Shown: positions 46,919 to 55,810, counted from the stretch's first letter. The stretch is 64,000 bases of DNA from Streptomyces sp. TLI_235 (GCA_002300355.1 NSGV01000001.1:3658001-3722000), one strand, 5' to 3'. Notes: generated from the letters alone by a model not told the origin. A program made the numbers and translations.

Positions 46919-49687
46919 ATGCGCATCCACCGTACGACCGCCCTGACCGTCGCCTGCATCACCGGCGTCCTCGGTCTGGCCGCCCCGGCCCACGCCGAGA
47001 CGGCCGCCACGCTCTACGTCGACAACAGCACCGGCGTGCCCTGCTCGGACTCCGGCGAGGGCACCCAGGCACAGCCGTTCTGTTCGATCACCGCCGCGGC
47101 GGCGGCAGCCGTCGCCGGCCAGACGGTGGAGATCGCCCCCGGCCTGGGCTACACCGGACAGGTCGCGCTCACGCACTCCGGCGAACCCGGCAAGCCGATC
47201 GTCCTCCACGGCAGCTCGACGGGCTCTGCCGTCCGGATCGACGCCGGGGCGTCCCCGGCGTTCGTGGTCGACGGGCTGCACGACGTCGAACTGCGCGGCC
47301 TCCAGGCCTACGGCGGTGTGTCGGTCACGAACTCGGACCGGATCACCCTCGACCGGCTGACGGCCGTCGCCCAGGGCACGACCTCCGGGGTCCGGATCGC
47401 CGGCGGCGGCCACGACATCACGCTCAGCCGGTCCGACGTCCGGGCCGCGCGCGGCACCGTCGCGGTCGTGATCGAGGGCGCGACCGGCACCCTCGTCAGC
47501 CGTGTGTCCACCAACGGCCTCGGACACAGCACGATGATCACCGTGACGGACGCGCCGAACACCAGCGTCCTCAACAACACCGGTATCGAGGGGTGCGGCT
47601 CCGGCGTGGTGCTGGGCGGCGGCTCGACGGGCGCCACCGTGGTCAACAACATCTTCACCAGCACGCCATCGGCGGTCTGCACCGCGGCGGACAAGGGGCC
47701 GCTGGTGTCCGTGGCCGCCACCGCCGCCGAGGGCACCCGCGTGGGGTACAACAACCTGCGGTCCCGATCGGGTGCCGCGCTCTACTCCTGGGCGGGCACC
47801 GAGTACAACGACCCCAACGCGTTCCACGCCGCCACCGGCCAGGGGGAGAAGGACCTCGTGATCCCGGGGAGCCAGTTCCCGACCGGCGACCTCTCGCTCG
47901 CGATCGACTCCGCCGACGCCACGGTTCCCCGTGTTCAGGAGACGGGTGCCTCCGGCCTGGCCCCTGCCGACGACCCGCGGATCCCCAACACCGGCACCGG
48001 CTACGGATACCTGGACCGCGGCGCCCGCGAGGAGCAGGACAGCCTCACGGGGGTCGCCCTCACCGTCGACCAGACCTGGGCGCCGTACGGCACCACCGTG
48101 ACCGCCACCGCCAAGGCCACCCACACCTGGCCGGCAGCCCTCACCTACACCTTCGACTTCGGCGACGGCAGCCAGGTGACCACGAAGGACACGACGGCCA
48201 CCCACGTCTACAGCTCGCCCTGCTCCTGCAAGTCGAAGGTCACGGCCGTGACCGCGACCGAAGTGTCGAAGACCAGCAACCAGGTGGACGTCAAGGTCAC
48301 CACCCCCGGCCCGATCGTGCCGCCGCTGTCGGCCACCCCGGAACTCCCGCTCGGCAACAACCCGATCGGCCGGACCCCGCCGCTCTCCGTCGCGGTCGAC
48401 GCGGCGGTCACGGACTCGGCCTGGCCCATCGCCTCGTACGCCTACGACTACGGCGACGGCTTCCTGACCGAGAGCAACTCCTGGCACAACGGCCAGCACA
48501 CCTACGCCAAGCCCGGCGACTACCGGATCACCGTGACAGTCCGGGACATCAAGGGCAACGTCGGCACCGCCTCCACCACGTTCCACGCCGAGTACGCGAA
48601 GGCGACGTACACGCCGGTGACGCCGTTCCGGATGCTCGACACCCGGCAGACCTCGCAGACCCTGTGGGGCGGCAACTCGCTGACCCTGGACGTCTCCAAC
48701 GGCTACCCGGACGCCAACAAGCCGGTCACCTCCGGCAGCCCCGAGGCGGTCGTACTGAACGTGACGGCGACCAACGCCACCACGGACACCTACCTCACGC
48801 TCTTCCCCGGCGGCCAGGACCGCCCGGCCTCGTCCAACCTGAACGTGAAGGCCGGGCAGACCGTCGCCAACCTGGTCACCGTCCCCGTCGGCAGTGACGG
48901 CAAGGTCCAGCTCTTCAACTTCGCCGGCCGCTCCGACGTCATCGTCGACTTCGTCGGCTACTACCAGCCCAACGCCGGCCAGGGCTTCACCTCCACCGGC
49001 CCGGCCCGGCTCTCCGACGCCCCGATGGCCGCCGGTGCCACCAGCACCCTGAAGGTCGCGGGCACGGCCGGCGTCCCCGCCGACGCCACCGCCGTCGTCG
49101 TCAACCTGACCGCCGACGGCCCGACCGCCAACGGCTACCTCACCGCGTACCCGCACGGCACCGACCGGCCGACCGTCTCCAACCTCAACTTCCGCCCCGG
49201 GCAGACGATCGCCAACCAGGCCATCGTCCCCGTCGGCGCCGACGGCACCATCGACCTCTACAACTTCACCGGCACCACCCGCGTGATCGTCGACGTCTTC
49301 GGCTACTACAGCCCCGGCAGCAAGGGCCTGTTCACCCCCACGGTCCCGGTCCGCCTGGCCGACACCCGCAGCGACAACACCAAGCAGCCGCTCGGCACCG
49401 GCGCCCAGCTCAACCTGCCGGTCGCCGGCACCCACGGCGTCCCGGCGAACGCCACCGCGGCGGTCCTGAACGTCACCGCGACGCAGCCCAGCAACCCGGG
49501 CTACCTCACCGTCTGGCCCGACCTCACCGCACGCCCGGGCACCTCCAACCTCAACCTCGCCCCCGGCACCACCACCCCCAACCACGTGACGACGCCGCTC
49601 GGCACCAACGGCCGCGCGAACATCTACAACTTCGCCGGCACCACCCACGTCATCGCCGACCTCGCCGGATGGTTCACCGAGAACTAG
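46919..49687 (+). CDS. large secreted beta-helix / PKD / SNLN-repeat protein
   Basis: This 922-residue secreted protein has a signal peptide (about 1-26). It has a right-handed parallel beta-helix domain (about 30-360, opening LYVDNSTGVPCSDSGEGTQA with repeated N-x-D/GVRI turns). Two PKD-like domains follow (FDFGDGS...THVY near 400 and YDYGDGF...HTYAKPGDY near 510). Three C-terminal units of about 110 residues then repeat LxDTR, VVLNVTA, SNLN-x4-GQT-AN, a VPxG segment, YNF-G and D-GYY. The repeat occurs in many actinomycete surface proteins. The likely role is polysaccharide binding, cleavage or adhesion outside the cell; no catalytic residues were assigned. It is preceded by GGGGGACGAG and ends in a strong terminator. 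Confidence 0.8.
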   Translation: MRIHRTTALTVACITGVLGLAAPAHAETAATLYVDNSTGVPCSDSGEGTQAQPFCSITAAAAAAVAGQTVEIAPGLGYTGQVALTHSGEPGKPIVLHGSSTGSAVRIDAGASPAFVVDGLHDVELRGLQAYGGVSVTNSDRITLDRLTAVAQGTTSGVRIAGGGHDITLSRSDVRAARGTVAVVIEGATGTLVSRVSTNGLGHSTMITVTDAPNTSVLNNTGIEGCGSGVVLGGGSTGATVVNNIFTSTPSAVCTAADKGPLVSVAATAAEGTRVGYNNLRSRSGAALYSWAGTEYNDPNAFHAATGQGEKDLVIPGSQFPTGDLSLAIDSADATVPRVQETGASGLAPADDPRIPNTGTGYGYLDRGAREEQDSLTGVALTVDQTWAPYGTTVTATAKATHTWPAALTYTFDFGDGSQVTTKDTTATHVYSSPCSCKSKVTAVTATEVSKTSNQVDVKVTTPGPIVPPLSATPELPLGNNPIGRTPPLSVAVDAAVTDSAWPIASYAYDYGDGFLTESNSWHNGQHTYAKPGDYRITVTVRDIKGNVGTASTTFHAEYAKATYTPVTPFRMLDTRQTSQTLWGGNSLTLDVSNGYPDANKPVTSGSPEAVVLNVTATNATTDTYLTLFPGGQDRPASSNLNVKAGQTVANLVTVPVGSDGKVQLFNFAGRSDVIVDFVGYYQPNAGQGFTSTGPARLSDAPMAAGATSTLKVAGTAGVPADATAVVVNLTADGPTANGYLTAYPHGTDRPTVSNLNFRPGQTIANQAIVPVGADGTIDLYNFTGTTRVIVDVFGYYSPGSKGLFTPTVPVRLADTRSDNTKQPLGTGAQLNLPVAGTHGVPANATAAVLNVTATQPSNPGYLTVWPDLTARPGTSNLNLAPGTTTPNHVTTPLGTNGRANIYNFAGTTHVIADLAGWFTEN

Positions 49688-49700
49688 CCGGTCCATGCGG

Positions 49701-49735
49701 AAGGGCCCCGCTCCCGGTGCGGGAGCGGGGCCCTT
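49701..49735. terminator. strong bidirectional terminator
   Basis: Perfect 15-bp arms AAGGGCCCCGCTCCC (49701-49715) and GGGAGCGGGGCCCTT (49721-49735) enclose a 5-base loop. The hairpin lies between the convergent beta-helix protein and DUF5326 genes. Confidence 0.9.
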
Positions 49736-49747
49736 CGGCGGTGGGCG

Positions 49748-49948
49748 TCAGCTCTTGGCGGCCTTCTTGATGAGGATCACCACTGCCGCTCCGAGGCCGA
49801 CGACCAGCAGGACCTTGATCAGGAATCCGATCAGCGAGCCGACCACGCCGACCACGAACCAGATGAGGTTCCACGCCAGGATCAGCACCAGGATCGGGAC
49901 GACGATGTTGCGCACCCACGAGGGCAGCGACTTCCAGAGCTCGGCCAT
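49748..49948 (-). CDS. DUF5326-like small membrane protein
   Basis: This 66-residue protein begins MAELWKSLPSWVRNIVVPIL and has two hydrophobic segments (about 14-33 and 36-60) with a Lys-rich end (IKKAAKS). It fits DUF5326, a family of short streptomycete membrane proteins of unknown function. ATG 49948 follows GAAGGAACGG. It is convergent with the large beta-helix protein and divergent from its degenerate copy. Confidence 0.75.
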   Translation of the reverse strand: MAELWKSLPSWVRNIVVPILVLILAWNLIWFVVGVVGSLIGFLIKVLLVVGLGAAVVILIKKAAKS

Positions 49949-50171
49949 GTCCGTTCCTTCTCTCCCCTCGGGCCCGGCGCCGGTCTCTCCGCCGCTTCCC
50001 GTTCGTTTCGGTACTTCGATCGTAGGGCGCCGCCCGCACCGGAACGAGGGCCGGAGCCCCGGAGAGAACCCGGAGATCACCCCGAGACCCGACCCCGGGA
50101 ACCCCCCTGAGGGTGTCCGAACCACCGGCTTCATACTTCCTTCACCAACGACTTGGGGGGACCAGCGAGCC

Positions 50172-50992
50172 ATGCGAGGAATCCGCGTCGCCGGCCTCGC
50201 CACCGCGACCGTCGCGGCCGTGCTGGGCCTGCCCGCTCCGACCGCCTCCGCAGCCACGACGGACCTGTACGTGGACAACACGGCGGCCTGCTCCGACAGC
50301 AACCCGGGCATCCAGGCGCAGCCGTTCTGCACCGTCGGCGCGGCCGCCGCGGTGGTTCAGCCGGGCACCACCGTCCACCTGAACGGCATCTTCCAGGAGA
50401 ACGTACGCATCACCCGCTCCGGCGAGCCCGGCGCGCCGGTCACCTTCACCGGTGCCGGCTGGCTGCCCGGGGCCCGGGACGACACCTCCCCGGCCGTCAC
50501 GGTCGGGGGCGTCCACGACGTGGACGACGTGGTGTTCCGCCAGACCCTGCTCACCTCGGTGCTCGTCGAGAACTCGGACCGGGTCACGCTGGACCGCAAC
50601 CGGAGCGAGACCGAGAGCGCGGACGTCCCCGGCATCGCCGTCTCCGGCGGCAGCGGCACCCGGGTCACCCGCAACGACCTGCAGGGCGGCCGCGGCAGCA
50701 TCGCGGTGTCCGGCGCCGCCGACACCGTGGTCAGCGGCAACATCGTCTCCGCCTACGGCACGGGCATCGCCGTGACCGGTTCGACCGGCACCGTCGTCAC
50801 CGGCAACACCGTGCTGGACGGGTGCGGTCCCGGCATCGGCCTGTCCGGTGCCTCGACGGGCTTCCGGCTGTACAACAACATCGTCGCCGGCCACACCAAC
50901 ACGCTGCCCGACGCACGAGCCACCTGCGGCGAGGGGCCACCGGCGACACCCATGTCGTCCTCGACCTGACCCGCTGGTTCTCACTGCCCTGA
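50172..50992 (+). pseudogene. internally deleted, frameshifted copy of the beta-helix protein gene
   Basis: The frame from ATG 50172 gives a signal peptide (MRGIRVAGLATATVAAVLG) and a beta-helix domain starting LYVDNTAACSDSNPGIQAQP, parallel to residues 1-260 of the 46919-49687 protein. It runs into a stop at 50969 after a short unrelated tail. In another frame the last bases encode THVVLDLTRWFSLP, matching the extreme C-terminus THVIADLAGWFTEN of the intact protein, and end at 50992. The PKD domains, the repeats and the frame are lost, so this is a truncated paralogue; the N-terminal half could still be expressed as a shorter secreted protein. Confidence 0.7.
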
Positions 50993-51002
50993 CCTGCCGT
51001 CA

Positions 51003-51040
51003 CCGAGGCCCCGCTCCCGAGATCGGAAGCGAGACCTCGG
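51003..51040. terminator. imperfect convergent hairpin
   Basis: CCGAGG (51003-51008) pairs with CCTCGG (51035-51040), with a further CGCT/AGCG inner match and mismatches between. It is placed between the beta-helix pseudogene and convergent tenA. Confidence 0.5.
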
Positions 51041-51056
51041 CTTTGCCGGCGGACCG

Positions 51057-51719
51057 TCAGACCGGCCAGGTCTCGCCGCGCCAGGCGGCGTCCCAGAACA
51101 TCCACTCGTAGCGCGAGGTGGTGGTGAAGTGCTGCACCATCCGGCGCCGTTCGACGGGGGAGATCTCCTCGCCGAGCCGGTCGGTGAGGTCGAGCACCCG
51201 GCGGACGACGGACTGGAAGGCCTCGTCGCCGTAGGTGGCGATCCACTTGGCGTAGAGCGGCTCGGGCGAGGACTTGGCGAGCAGTTCCTCGCCGACCCGG
51301 GCGTAGATCCAGTAGCAGGGCAGCACCGCGGCGACGGCCTCGGCGAAGGAGCCGCCGTGGACGGTGGCCAGCAGGTAGCTGGTGTAGGCGAGGGTGGTGG
51401 GCAGCACCGGTTCGGCGGCGGCCTGTTCGGCGCTCTCGCCGAAGGCGGTGAGGAACTCGGCGTGCATGCCCTGCTCGGCCGCGAGGGCGCCCACCGCGTC
51501 GTCGGCGAAGGCCCGGACGTCGGCCTCGTGCGGTGCTTTGGCGGCGCAGACGGCCAGGGCCCGGGCGTAGTCGCGCAGGTAGTGCGAGTCCTGCACCACG
51601 AAGTGGCGGAACGCCTGCCGGGGGAGGGTGCCGTCGGTGAGGCCGGCCAGGAAGGGGTGGGCCAGGATCTCGTCGTAGACCGGCTCGATCGCCGACCAGA
51701 GTTCGTCGGTCAGGGCCAC
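51057..51719 (-). CDS. tenA: TenA-family aminopyrimidine aminohydrolase
   Basis: This 220-residue all-helical protein has the nucleophilic Cys at 135 in AVLPCYWIYARVG, the same number as in Bacillus subtilis TenA. It also has the DSHYLRDYARALAV helix with Asp44 and Tyr47, and the C-terminal SRYEWMFWDAAW with a Glu. TenA hydrolyses 4-amino-5-aminomethyl-2-methylpyrimidine in thiamine salvage. The gene starts at GTG after GAGGAGCGAGAGCA. No TPP aptamer was seen before it, unlike thiC. A cupin gene lies upstream on the same strand with a 54-base gap. Confidence 0.93.
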   Translation of the reverse strand: MALTDELWSAIEPVYDEILAHPFLAGLTDGTLPRQAFRHFVVQDSHYLRDYARALAVCAAKAPHEADVRAFADDAVGALAAEQGMHAEFLTAFGESAEQAAAEPVLPTTLAYTSYLLATVHGGSFAEAVAAVLPCYWIYARVGEELLAKSSPEPLYAKWIATYGDEAFQSVVRRVLDLTDRLGEEISPVERRRMVQHFTTTSRYEWMFWDAAWRGETWPV

Positions 51720-51773
51720 TGCTCTCGCTCCTCGTCTCCAGGTGGTCGCGCGGCCGACCCTACCCGGCGGCGG

Positions 51774-52091
51774 TCAGTCCTCGGGCGGCGAGAAGATCAC
51801 CAGGACGCGCAGTTCCTCGGTGATGTGGTGGAAGCGGTGCGGCACTCCGGCGGGCACGTAGACGACGCTGCCACGGCCGACGGTGGCGGTCTCCCGGCCG
51901 ACGGTGATCTCGGCGCGGCCGCTGATCACCTGGTAGATCTCGTCCTGGTCGTGCGGGGTCTGGGTGTCGGTGTCGCCGGGGCCGAGCGCGTACAGGCCGG
52001 CGGACATGTGGCGTTCCTTGAGGAACTGCAGGTAGGAGCCCTGGTGGGCGGCCCGTTCCGCGTCCAGTTCGTCCAGCCGGAAGATCTTCAT
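51774..52091 (-). CDS. small cupin-domain protein
   Basis: This 105-residue protein is a single cupin barrel. Motif 1 is HDQDEIYQVISGRAEI and motif 2 is VPAGVPHRFHHI, so a metal-binding His/Glu set is present. ATG 52091 follows GAGGAGC. The function of such stand-alone cupins ranges from isomerases to storage proteins and is not assignable. It may be co-transcribed with tenA. Confidence 0.82.
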   Translation of the reverse strand: MKIFRLDELDAERAAHQGSYLQFLKERHMSAGLYALGPGDTDTQTPHDQDEIYQVISGRAEITVGRETATVGRGSVVYVPAGVPHRFHHITEELRVLVIFSPPED

Positions 52092-52230
52092 CACGCTGCT
52101 CCTCTCCGGGTCGGGGACCATTCAACACCCGGCCCGGGAGCCGTCGGTGCGGGCCCGGGGGGAGAGGAAGGCGGACGACCTGCCGCCGGGAGCTTCCCAG
52201 CGGGCGGGCGGCCTGCCACCATCCGGTGCC

Positions 52231-52608
52231 ATGAAGAGTTTCGTGATCAAAACGCTCATCAACGCGGTGGCCATCTGGGTCGCCGCCTGGATCGTCGACG
52301 GGATCACCCTGTCGGACGGCAGCTGGGGCCACCAGGCGCTGACCGTGATCGCCGTGGCGCTGGTCTTCGGCGTGGTCAACTTCCTGATCAAGCCGTTCGT
52401 GAAGCTGCTGTCGCTGCCGCTGTTCGTGCTCACGCTCGGCCTGATCACCTTCGTGATCAACGCGCTGATGCTGTGGCTGACGTCCTGGGCGTCCGACAAG
52501 CTCAGCCTGGACTTCCACGTCTCGGGCTTCTGGTCGGCGCTGCTCGGCGCCCTGATCATCAGCGTGGTCTCGTGGGGCCTCGATCTGGCCCTGGGCGACG
52601 ACGACTGA
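52231..52608 (+). CDS. 4-TMS phage-holin-family membrane protein
   Basis: This 125-residue protein has four hydrophobic segments (FVIKTLINAVAIWVAAWIV, TVIAVALVFGVVNFL, LPLFVLTLGLITFVINALML, FWSALLGALIISVVSWGL) with the GVVNFLIKPFVKLLSLPL loop typical of the mycobacterial 4-TMS holin superfamily (DUF/PF04020). These proteins are chromosomal, widespread and not evidence of a prophage; their function is uncertain. ATG 52231 is used. A weak CCGCCG/CGGCGG hairpin (52613-52628) follows the stop. Confidence 0.82.
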   Translation: MKSFVIKTLINAVAIWVAAWIVDGITLSDGSWGHQALTVIAVALVFGVVNFLIKPFVKLLSLPLFVLTLGLITFVINALMLWLTSWASDKLSLDFHVSGFWSALLGALIISVVSWGLDLALGDDD

Positions 52609-52633
52609 GCCGCCGCCGTGCGCGGCGGTGCGG

Positions 52634-53062
52634 TCAGCCGGCGTTCTCGCAGCCGCCGCTGAGGATCAGGTCGAGCTGGGCCGCCAGCTCGACCTCGGTC
52701 TCCTCCTGGCCCATCGGCACGAGCCGGTCGGTGCGGGCGAGGAAGGCGATCAGCGGCGGCGCGGGGGCGTGCAGGGTGGCGTCGCCGTCGGGGGAGCGGA
52801 GGACGACGCCGATCTCGGTGAGGTCCTCGCCGATGGGGTGGATGTGGACGTCGCCCTCGCCGGCCGGCCGGCTGATCCCGTCGACCAGCAGCTCCCGCGC
52901 GAAGTACCACGTCACCGGGGTGTCCCCGGGGAGGTGGAAGGTGAAGCGGACGGCGTACGGGTCCTCGGTGTCATAGCCGAGATCGACGGCGATGCGAACC
53001 GAGAGCTCGTCGCCCGCCACGAGGTCCATCACCAGGTGGCCCTGGACTGTGCTGCTGTGCAT
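52634..53062 (-). CDS. SsgA-like protein (SALP) of sporulation/cell division
   Basis: This 142-residue protein matches the SsgA/SsgB fold: LGYDTEDPYAVRFTFHLPGDTPVTWYFARELLVDG, the GEGDVHIHP strand, VVLRSPDGDATL and LIAFLARTDRLVP. SALPs occur only in morphologically complex actinomycetes and guide septum placement (SsgB recruits FtsZ), peptidoglycan remodelling and spore wall assembly. Which paralogue (SsgA-G) this is cannot be settled; the ending with Glu/Leu-rich helix then SGGCENAG is not that of SsgB. A GGAGGT lies 10 bases before the ATG. An A+T-rich leader region precedes it. Confidence 0.92.
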   Translation of the reverse strand: MHSSTVQGHLVMDLVAGDELSVRIAVDLGYDTEDPYAVRFTFHLPGDTPVTWYFARELLVDGISRPAGEGDVHIHPIGEDLTEIGVVLRSPDGDATLHAPAPPLIAFLARTDRLVPMGQEETEVELAAQLDLILSGGCENAG

Positions 53063-53178
53063 GCGCGCGCTACCTCCGCGATCCGTTGGTGTCGCCTGCC
53101 CCGGCTGGCGGCCATTGCAGCACAGGGACCACCCCGCTTCAATGATTACAGCGGGTGAAGACGCCGATTGAGCTTTGA

Positions 53179-53241
53179 TTCGAAGGCTTAAGTCTATTCA
53201 TATCTTCGCGTTCGACCACTCCCCCGGGGGTGGCCTTCGAA
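53179..53241. promoter_or_regulatory. A+T-rich divergent control region with inverted repeat
   Basis: The 344-base spacer between the SALP and Nudix genes is strikingly less G+C-rich than its surroundings at 53160-53215. A 9-bp inverted repeat TTCGAAGGC (53179-53187) / GCCTTCGAA (53233-53241) flanks a CCACT-CCCCC-GGGGG-TGG element (53216-53233). It may be a promoter/operator for ssgA-like expression. No gene was recognised. Confidence 0.4.
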
Positions 53242-53406
53242 TGGAAGATCCAATACCGTGACCGCCCGGACCTGCTCGAACACGCAGCGGCACGCCGAAT
53301 CATCCGTTCGGCCCAACGTTTTCCCCCTGTTCGCCCATGTGTGCGAGTTTCATTCCGGCCCGAGCGCGGGAGAATCCCGCACAACTCCCGTGTCCCGGAG
53401 GTGGCC

Positions 53407-53934
53407 ATGGCCGTCCCCGTCCGCCCCGTCGTCAAGCGCACCGCGCGGGCGATCCTGCTGGAGGACGACCCGGGCAATCCGCACGCCCCGGCCACCATCG
53501 TGCTGATCCGGCGCGTCCGGCCGGGTGCCGCGCACCCGTACTGGATCACGCCCGGCGGCGGGGTCGAGCCCGGGGACCGCTCGGTCGTCGACGCACTGCA
53601 CCGCGAGGTGGACGAGGAACTCGGCGCCAAGGTCGTGGACGTGGTGCCCGCCTTCGTCGACACCGTCGCGCACGCCCACCACGACGACGGCACCCCGGCC
53701 CACCCGCACGGGGTGAAGGTCCAGCACTTCTTCGTCTGCCGGCTGGCGTCCATGGACCTCTCCCGCCGGCACGGACCCGAGCTCGAGGACCCGAACGGCG
53801 AGTACGAGGTCGTCCGGCTGCCGTTCACCCGGGAGGGCGTCACCTCGGTCAACGTGGTGCCGCCGAGCCTGCGGGCGTACCTGGCGGCCAACATCGAGGG
53901 CGTCCGCGCGCTGCTCGCCCGCGACCTGGCCTGA
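53407..53934 (+). CDS. Nudix hydrolase with non-canonical box
   Basis: This 175-residue protein starts at ATG after CGGAGGTGG. The Nudix box reads GGGVEPGDRSVVDALHREVD then EELG. The catalytic REVDEELG half is intact, but the first conserved Glu is Asp and the spacing to RE is one residue longer than G-x5-E-x7-RE. The flanking AHAHHDDGTPAHPHGVKVQHFFV segment is His-rich. It probably cleaves a nucleoside diphosphate-X substrate; specificity is unknown. It is divergent from the SALP gene and converges on the globin-reductase. Confidence 0.85.
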   Translation: MAVPVRPVVKRTARAILLEDDPGNPHAPATIVLIRRVRPGAAHPYWITPGGGVEPGDRSVVDALHREVDEELGAKVVDVVPAFVDTVAHAHHDDGTPAHPHGVKVQHFFVCRLASMDLSRRHGPELEDPNGEYEVVRLPFTREGVTSVNVVPPSLRAYLAANIEGVRALLARDLA

Positions 53935-53962
53935 CCGTTCGCTGAGCCGCGCCCCCGACGAC

Positions 53963-55546
53963 TCACCCGGCGGACTGCTCGGCGCCCAGGTCGTGATGGA
54001 TGCGGTCCTTGGCGATCCCGGCCCGCAGCAGCACGCCGACCGCCCGGCGCACCATGGCCTCGGGGCCGCTCAGGAAGGCGTCGTGGCCGTGCCAGGGCGC
54101 GTAGCGGGACACCACCTCGGGCAGCAGGCCGACCACCGCCTCACCGGGCGCGGTGCCCGGCGACTCCACCACCGGGTGCACCTTGAGCCAGGGGTACCGC
54201 CGGTCGAGCCGCCGCAGCTCCTCCAGGGCGTACAGCTCCTGCGTGCGGCGGGCGCCGTAGAAGACCTCGACCGAGCGACCGCCGGCGCCGTGCTCGGCGA
54301 CCTCCTCGACCAGCGCCGTGATCGGCGCGATGCCGGTGCCGCCGCCGAGGCAGAGCAGGTCGGCGCCGCCGGCGTGGTCGACCACCATCCCGCCCGCCGC
54401 CGGGCCGAGCCGCAGCACGTCCCCGAGGGCCGCCCGGCCGACCAGTGCGGTGCTCACCCAGCCCGCCTGCACCGCCTTGACGTGGAAGGTCAGCAGCCCG
54501 TCCGGGCGGGGCGCCCCGGCCAGCGAGTAGGGCCGCCAGACCCGTGGCCACCAGGGCGTCTCCACCGCGGCGTACTGGCCGGCCCGGAAGGGGTAGGGCT
54601 GGTCCGGCCGGACGGTGAGCACCGCGACGTCCCCGTCCCGGCGCTCGTGCGAGACGACCTCGGCGTGCCACCAGGCGGGCGCGGTGCGGGCGGAGTCCTC
54701 GGCCGCCTCGATCATGATCCGGGAGACCAGGCCGTACACCCGGCGCCAGGCCAGCTCCGTCTCGGCGTCCCAGCGGTCGCCGGAGTACTTGGCGAGCGCG
54801 GCCACCAGGCACTCCCCCACCGGAACGTAGTGCGCGGTCTGCACGCCGTACTTGCGGTGGCCGCGGCCGAGGGCGGAGAGGTACTCGACGAGTTTCGCCG
54901 GTTCGCCGGCGCTGCGGGCGGCCGTGAGCAGTGCCCGGAACAGCCGGTCGCGCTGCACGTCCATGGCGGCCGGGAAGAGCGTACGGACCTCCGGGTGGTG
55001 CAGGAAGATCAGCGCGTAGAAGTGCGCGGTGGCCCGGTCGGCGACGGGTTCGACGGCCGCCAGGCTGTCCCGGATCAGGGCGAGGTCGCGCGGGGTGGGC
55101 GGCTGCTCCGCCTCCGGGGGTGCGAGCTGCGGCATCGGTGAGGGCGGCGGCGTGCCGATCGGCGTGCCCTCCGTCCAGGCGTGGCTCCAGCGGTCGCCGG
55201 GGCCCGACCAGTTGAGGGCGGGCGCGTCGGTGAAGCGCGGTGCGGTCGGCGACGGGAGCGGGGCGGCCGGTGCGGCCGGGCCGGCGTTCGGGCGGCCGGG
55301 AGCCGGGATGCGCGGGGGCACGGTGGGCGGCGCCGGGACGGCCGGCAGCGCGGGCCGGGGCGTCCGGTCGGATCCGGCGGCGCCGGTCGACGGGACGGCG
55401 GGCGCGGGCGCCGCGGGGGCGGCCGGGGTGTCGGGGGCGGCGGGCTCGGCCGGGGACAGCCCCGGAACGGTGGACGGGCCGGTGGAGCCGGAGCCGGCTC
55501 TGACCCGCAACGGACGTGCCTTCAATGCGACATGACGAGTACCCAA
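53963..55546 (-). CDS. flavohemoglobin-like globin-reductase with Pro/Ala-rich N-terminus
   Basis: This protein of about 527 residues has a disordered Pro/Ala/Gly-rich extension (about 1-145), a globin domain (about 150-285) with proximal His in ALGRGHRKYGVQ, an FAD-binding reductase domain with RPYSLA, and an NAD(P) domain with LCLGGGTGIAPITALVEEV. This is the flavohemoglobin layout, which converts nitric oxide to nitrate or reduces heme-bound O2. The long N-terminal extension is unusual. The start is uncertain: a TTG at 55546 is used, with a further in-frame TTG seven codons downstream and no strong ribosome site before either. No NsrR-like site was recognised. Confidence 0.85.
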   Translation of the reverse strand: MGTRHVALKARPLRVRAGSGSTGPSTVPGLSPAEPAAPDTPAAPAAPAPAVPSTGAAGSDRTPRPALPAVPAPPTVPPRIPAPGRPNAGPAAPAAPLPSPTAPRFTDAPALNWSGPGDRWSHAWTEGTPIGTPPPSPMPQLAPPEAEQPPTPRDLALIRDSLAAVEPVADRATAHFYALIFLHHPEVRTLFPAAMDVQRDRLFRALLTAARSAGEPAKLVEYLSALGRGHRKYGVQTAHYVPVGECLVAALAKYSGDRWDAETELAWRRVYGLVSRIMIEAAEDSARTAPAWWHAEVVSHERRDGDVAVLTVRPDQPYPFRAGQYAAVETPWWPRVWRPYSLAGAPRPDGLLTFHVKAVQAGWVSTALVGRAALGDVLRLGPAAGGMVVDHAGGADLLCLGGGTGIAPITALVEEVAEHGAGGRSVEVFYGARRTQELYALEELRRLDRRYPWLKVHPVVESPGTAPGEAVVGLLPEVVSRYAPWHGHDAFLSGPEAMVRRAVGVLLRAGIAKDRIHHDLGAEQSAG

Positions 55547-55810
55547 GAGAATCGTTTCGCTTCCGGTCGCCCTGCAGCCACACGGCTGGCTTGCTCTCTG
55601 CTGACGCCCTCAGCAGAGTGGCACGGCCGGGGTGCTCGTCCCACGAATCAACGGAACCCCGGACACACGACAGGCGGACGCGCTAGTCTCGCGCAACCCG
55701 CGCCCCTCGGCCCCCGTCGCACGCCCGGGCGCCCGTGCCCGGGCGTCCACCACCACCCGAGCGCCCGGCCGGTGCCGTGCGCCGGTGTCACGGGTCCGGA
55801 CAACGCCGAA

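Noticed and set aside
46817..49696. Long Gly/Val/Arg-rich open frame on the minus strand opposite the beta-helix gene
   Set aside because: Low-complexity antisense shadow; the plus strand has a signal peptide, PKD domains and repeats.
52231..52608. Prophage signal from the holin-like gene
   Set aside because: The 4-TMS holin family is a common chromosomal family in actinomycetes and no other phage gene is nearby.
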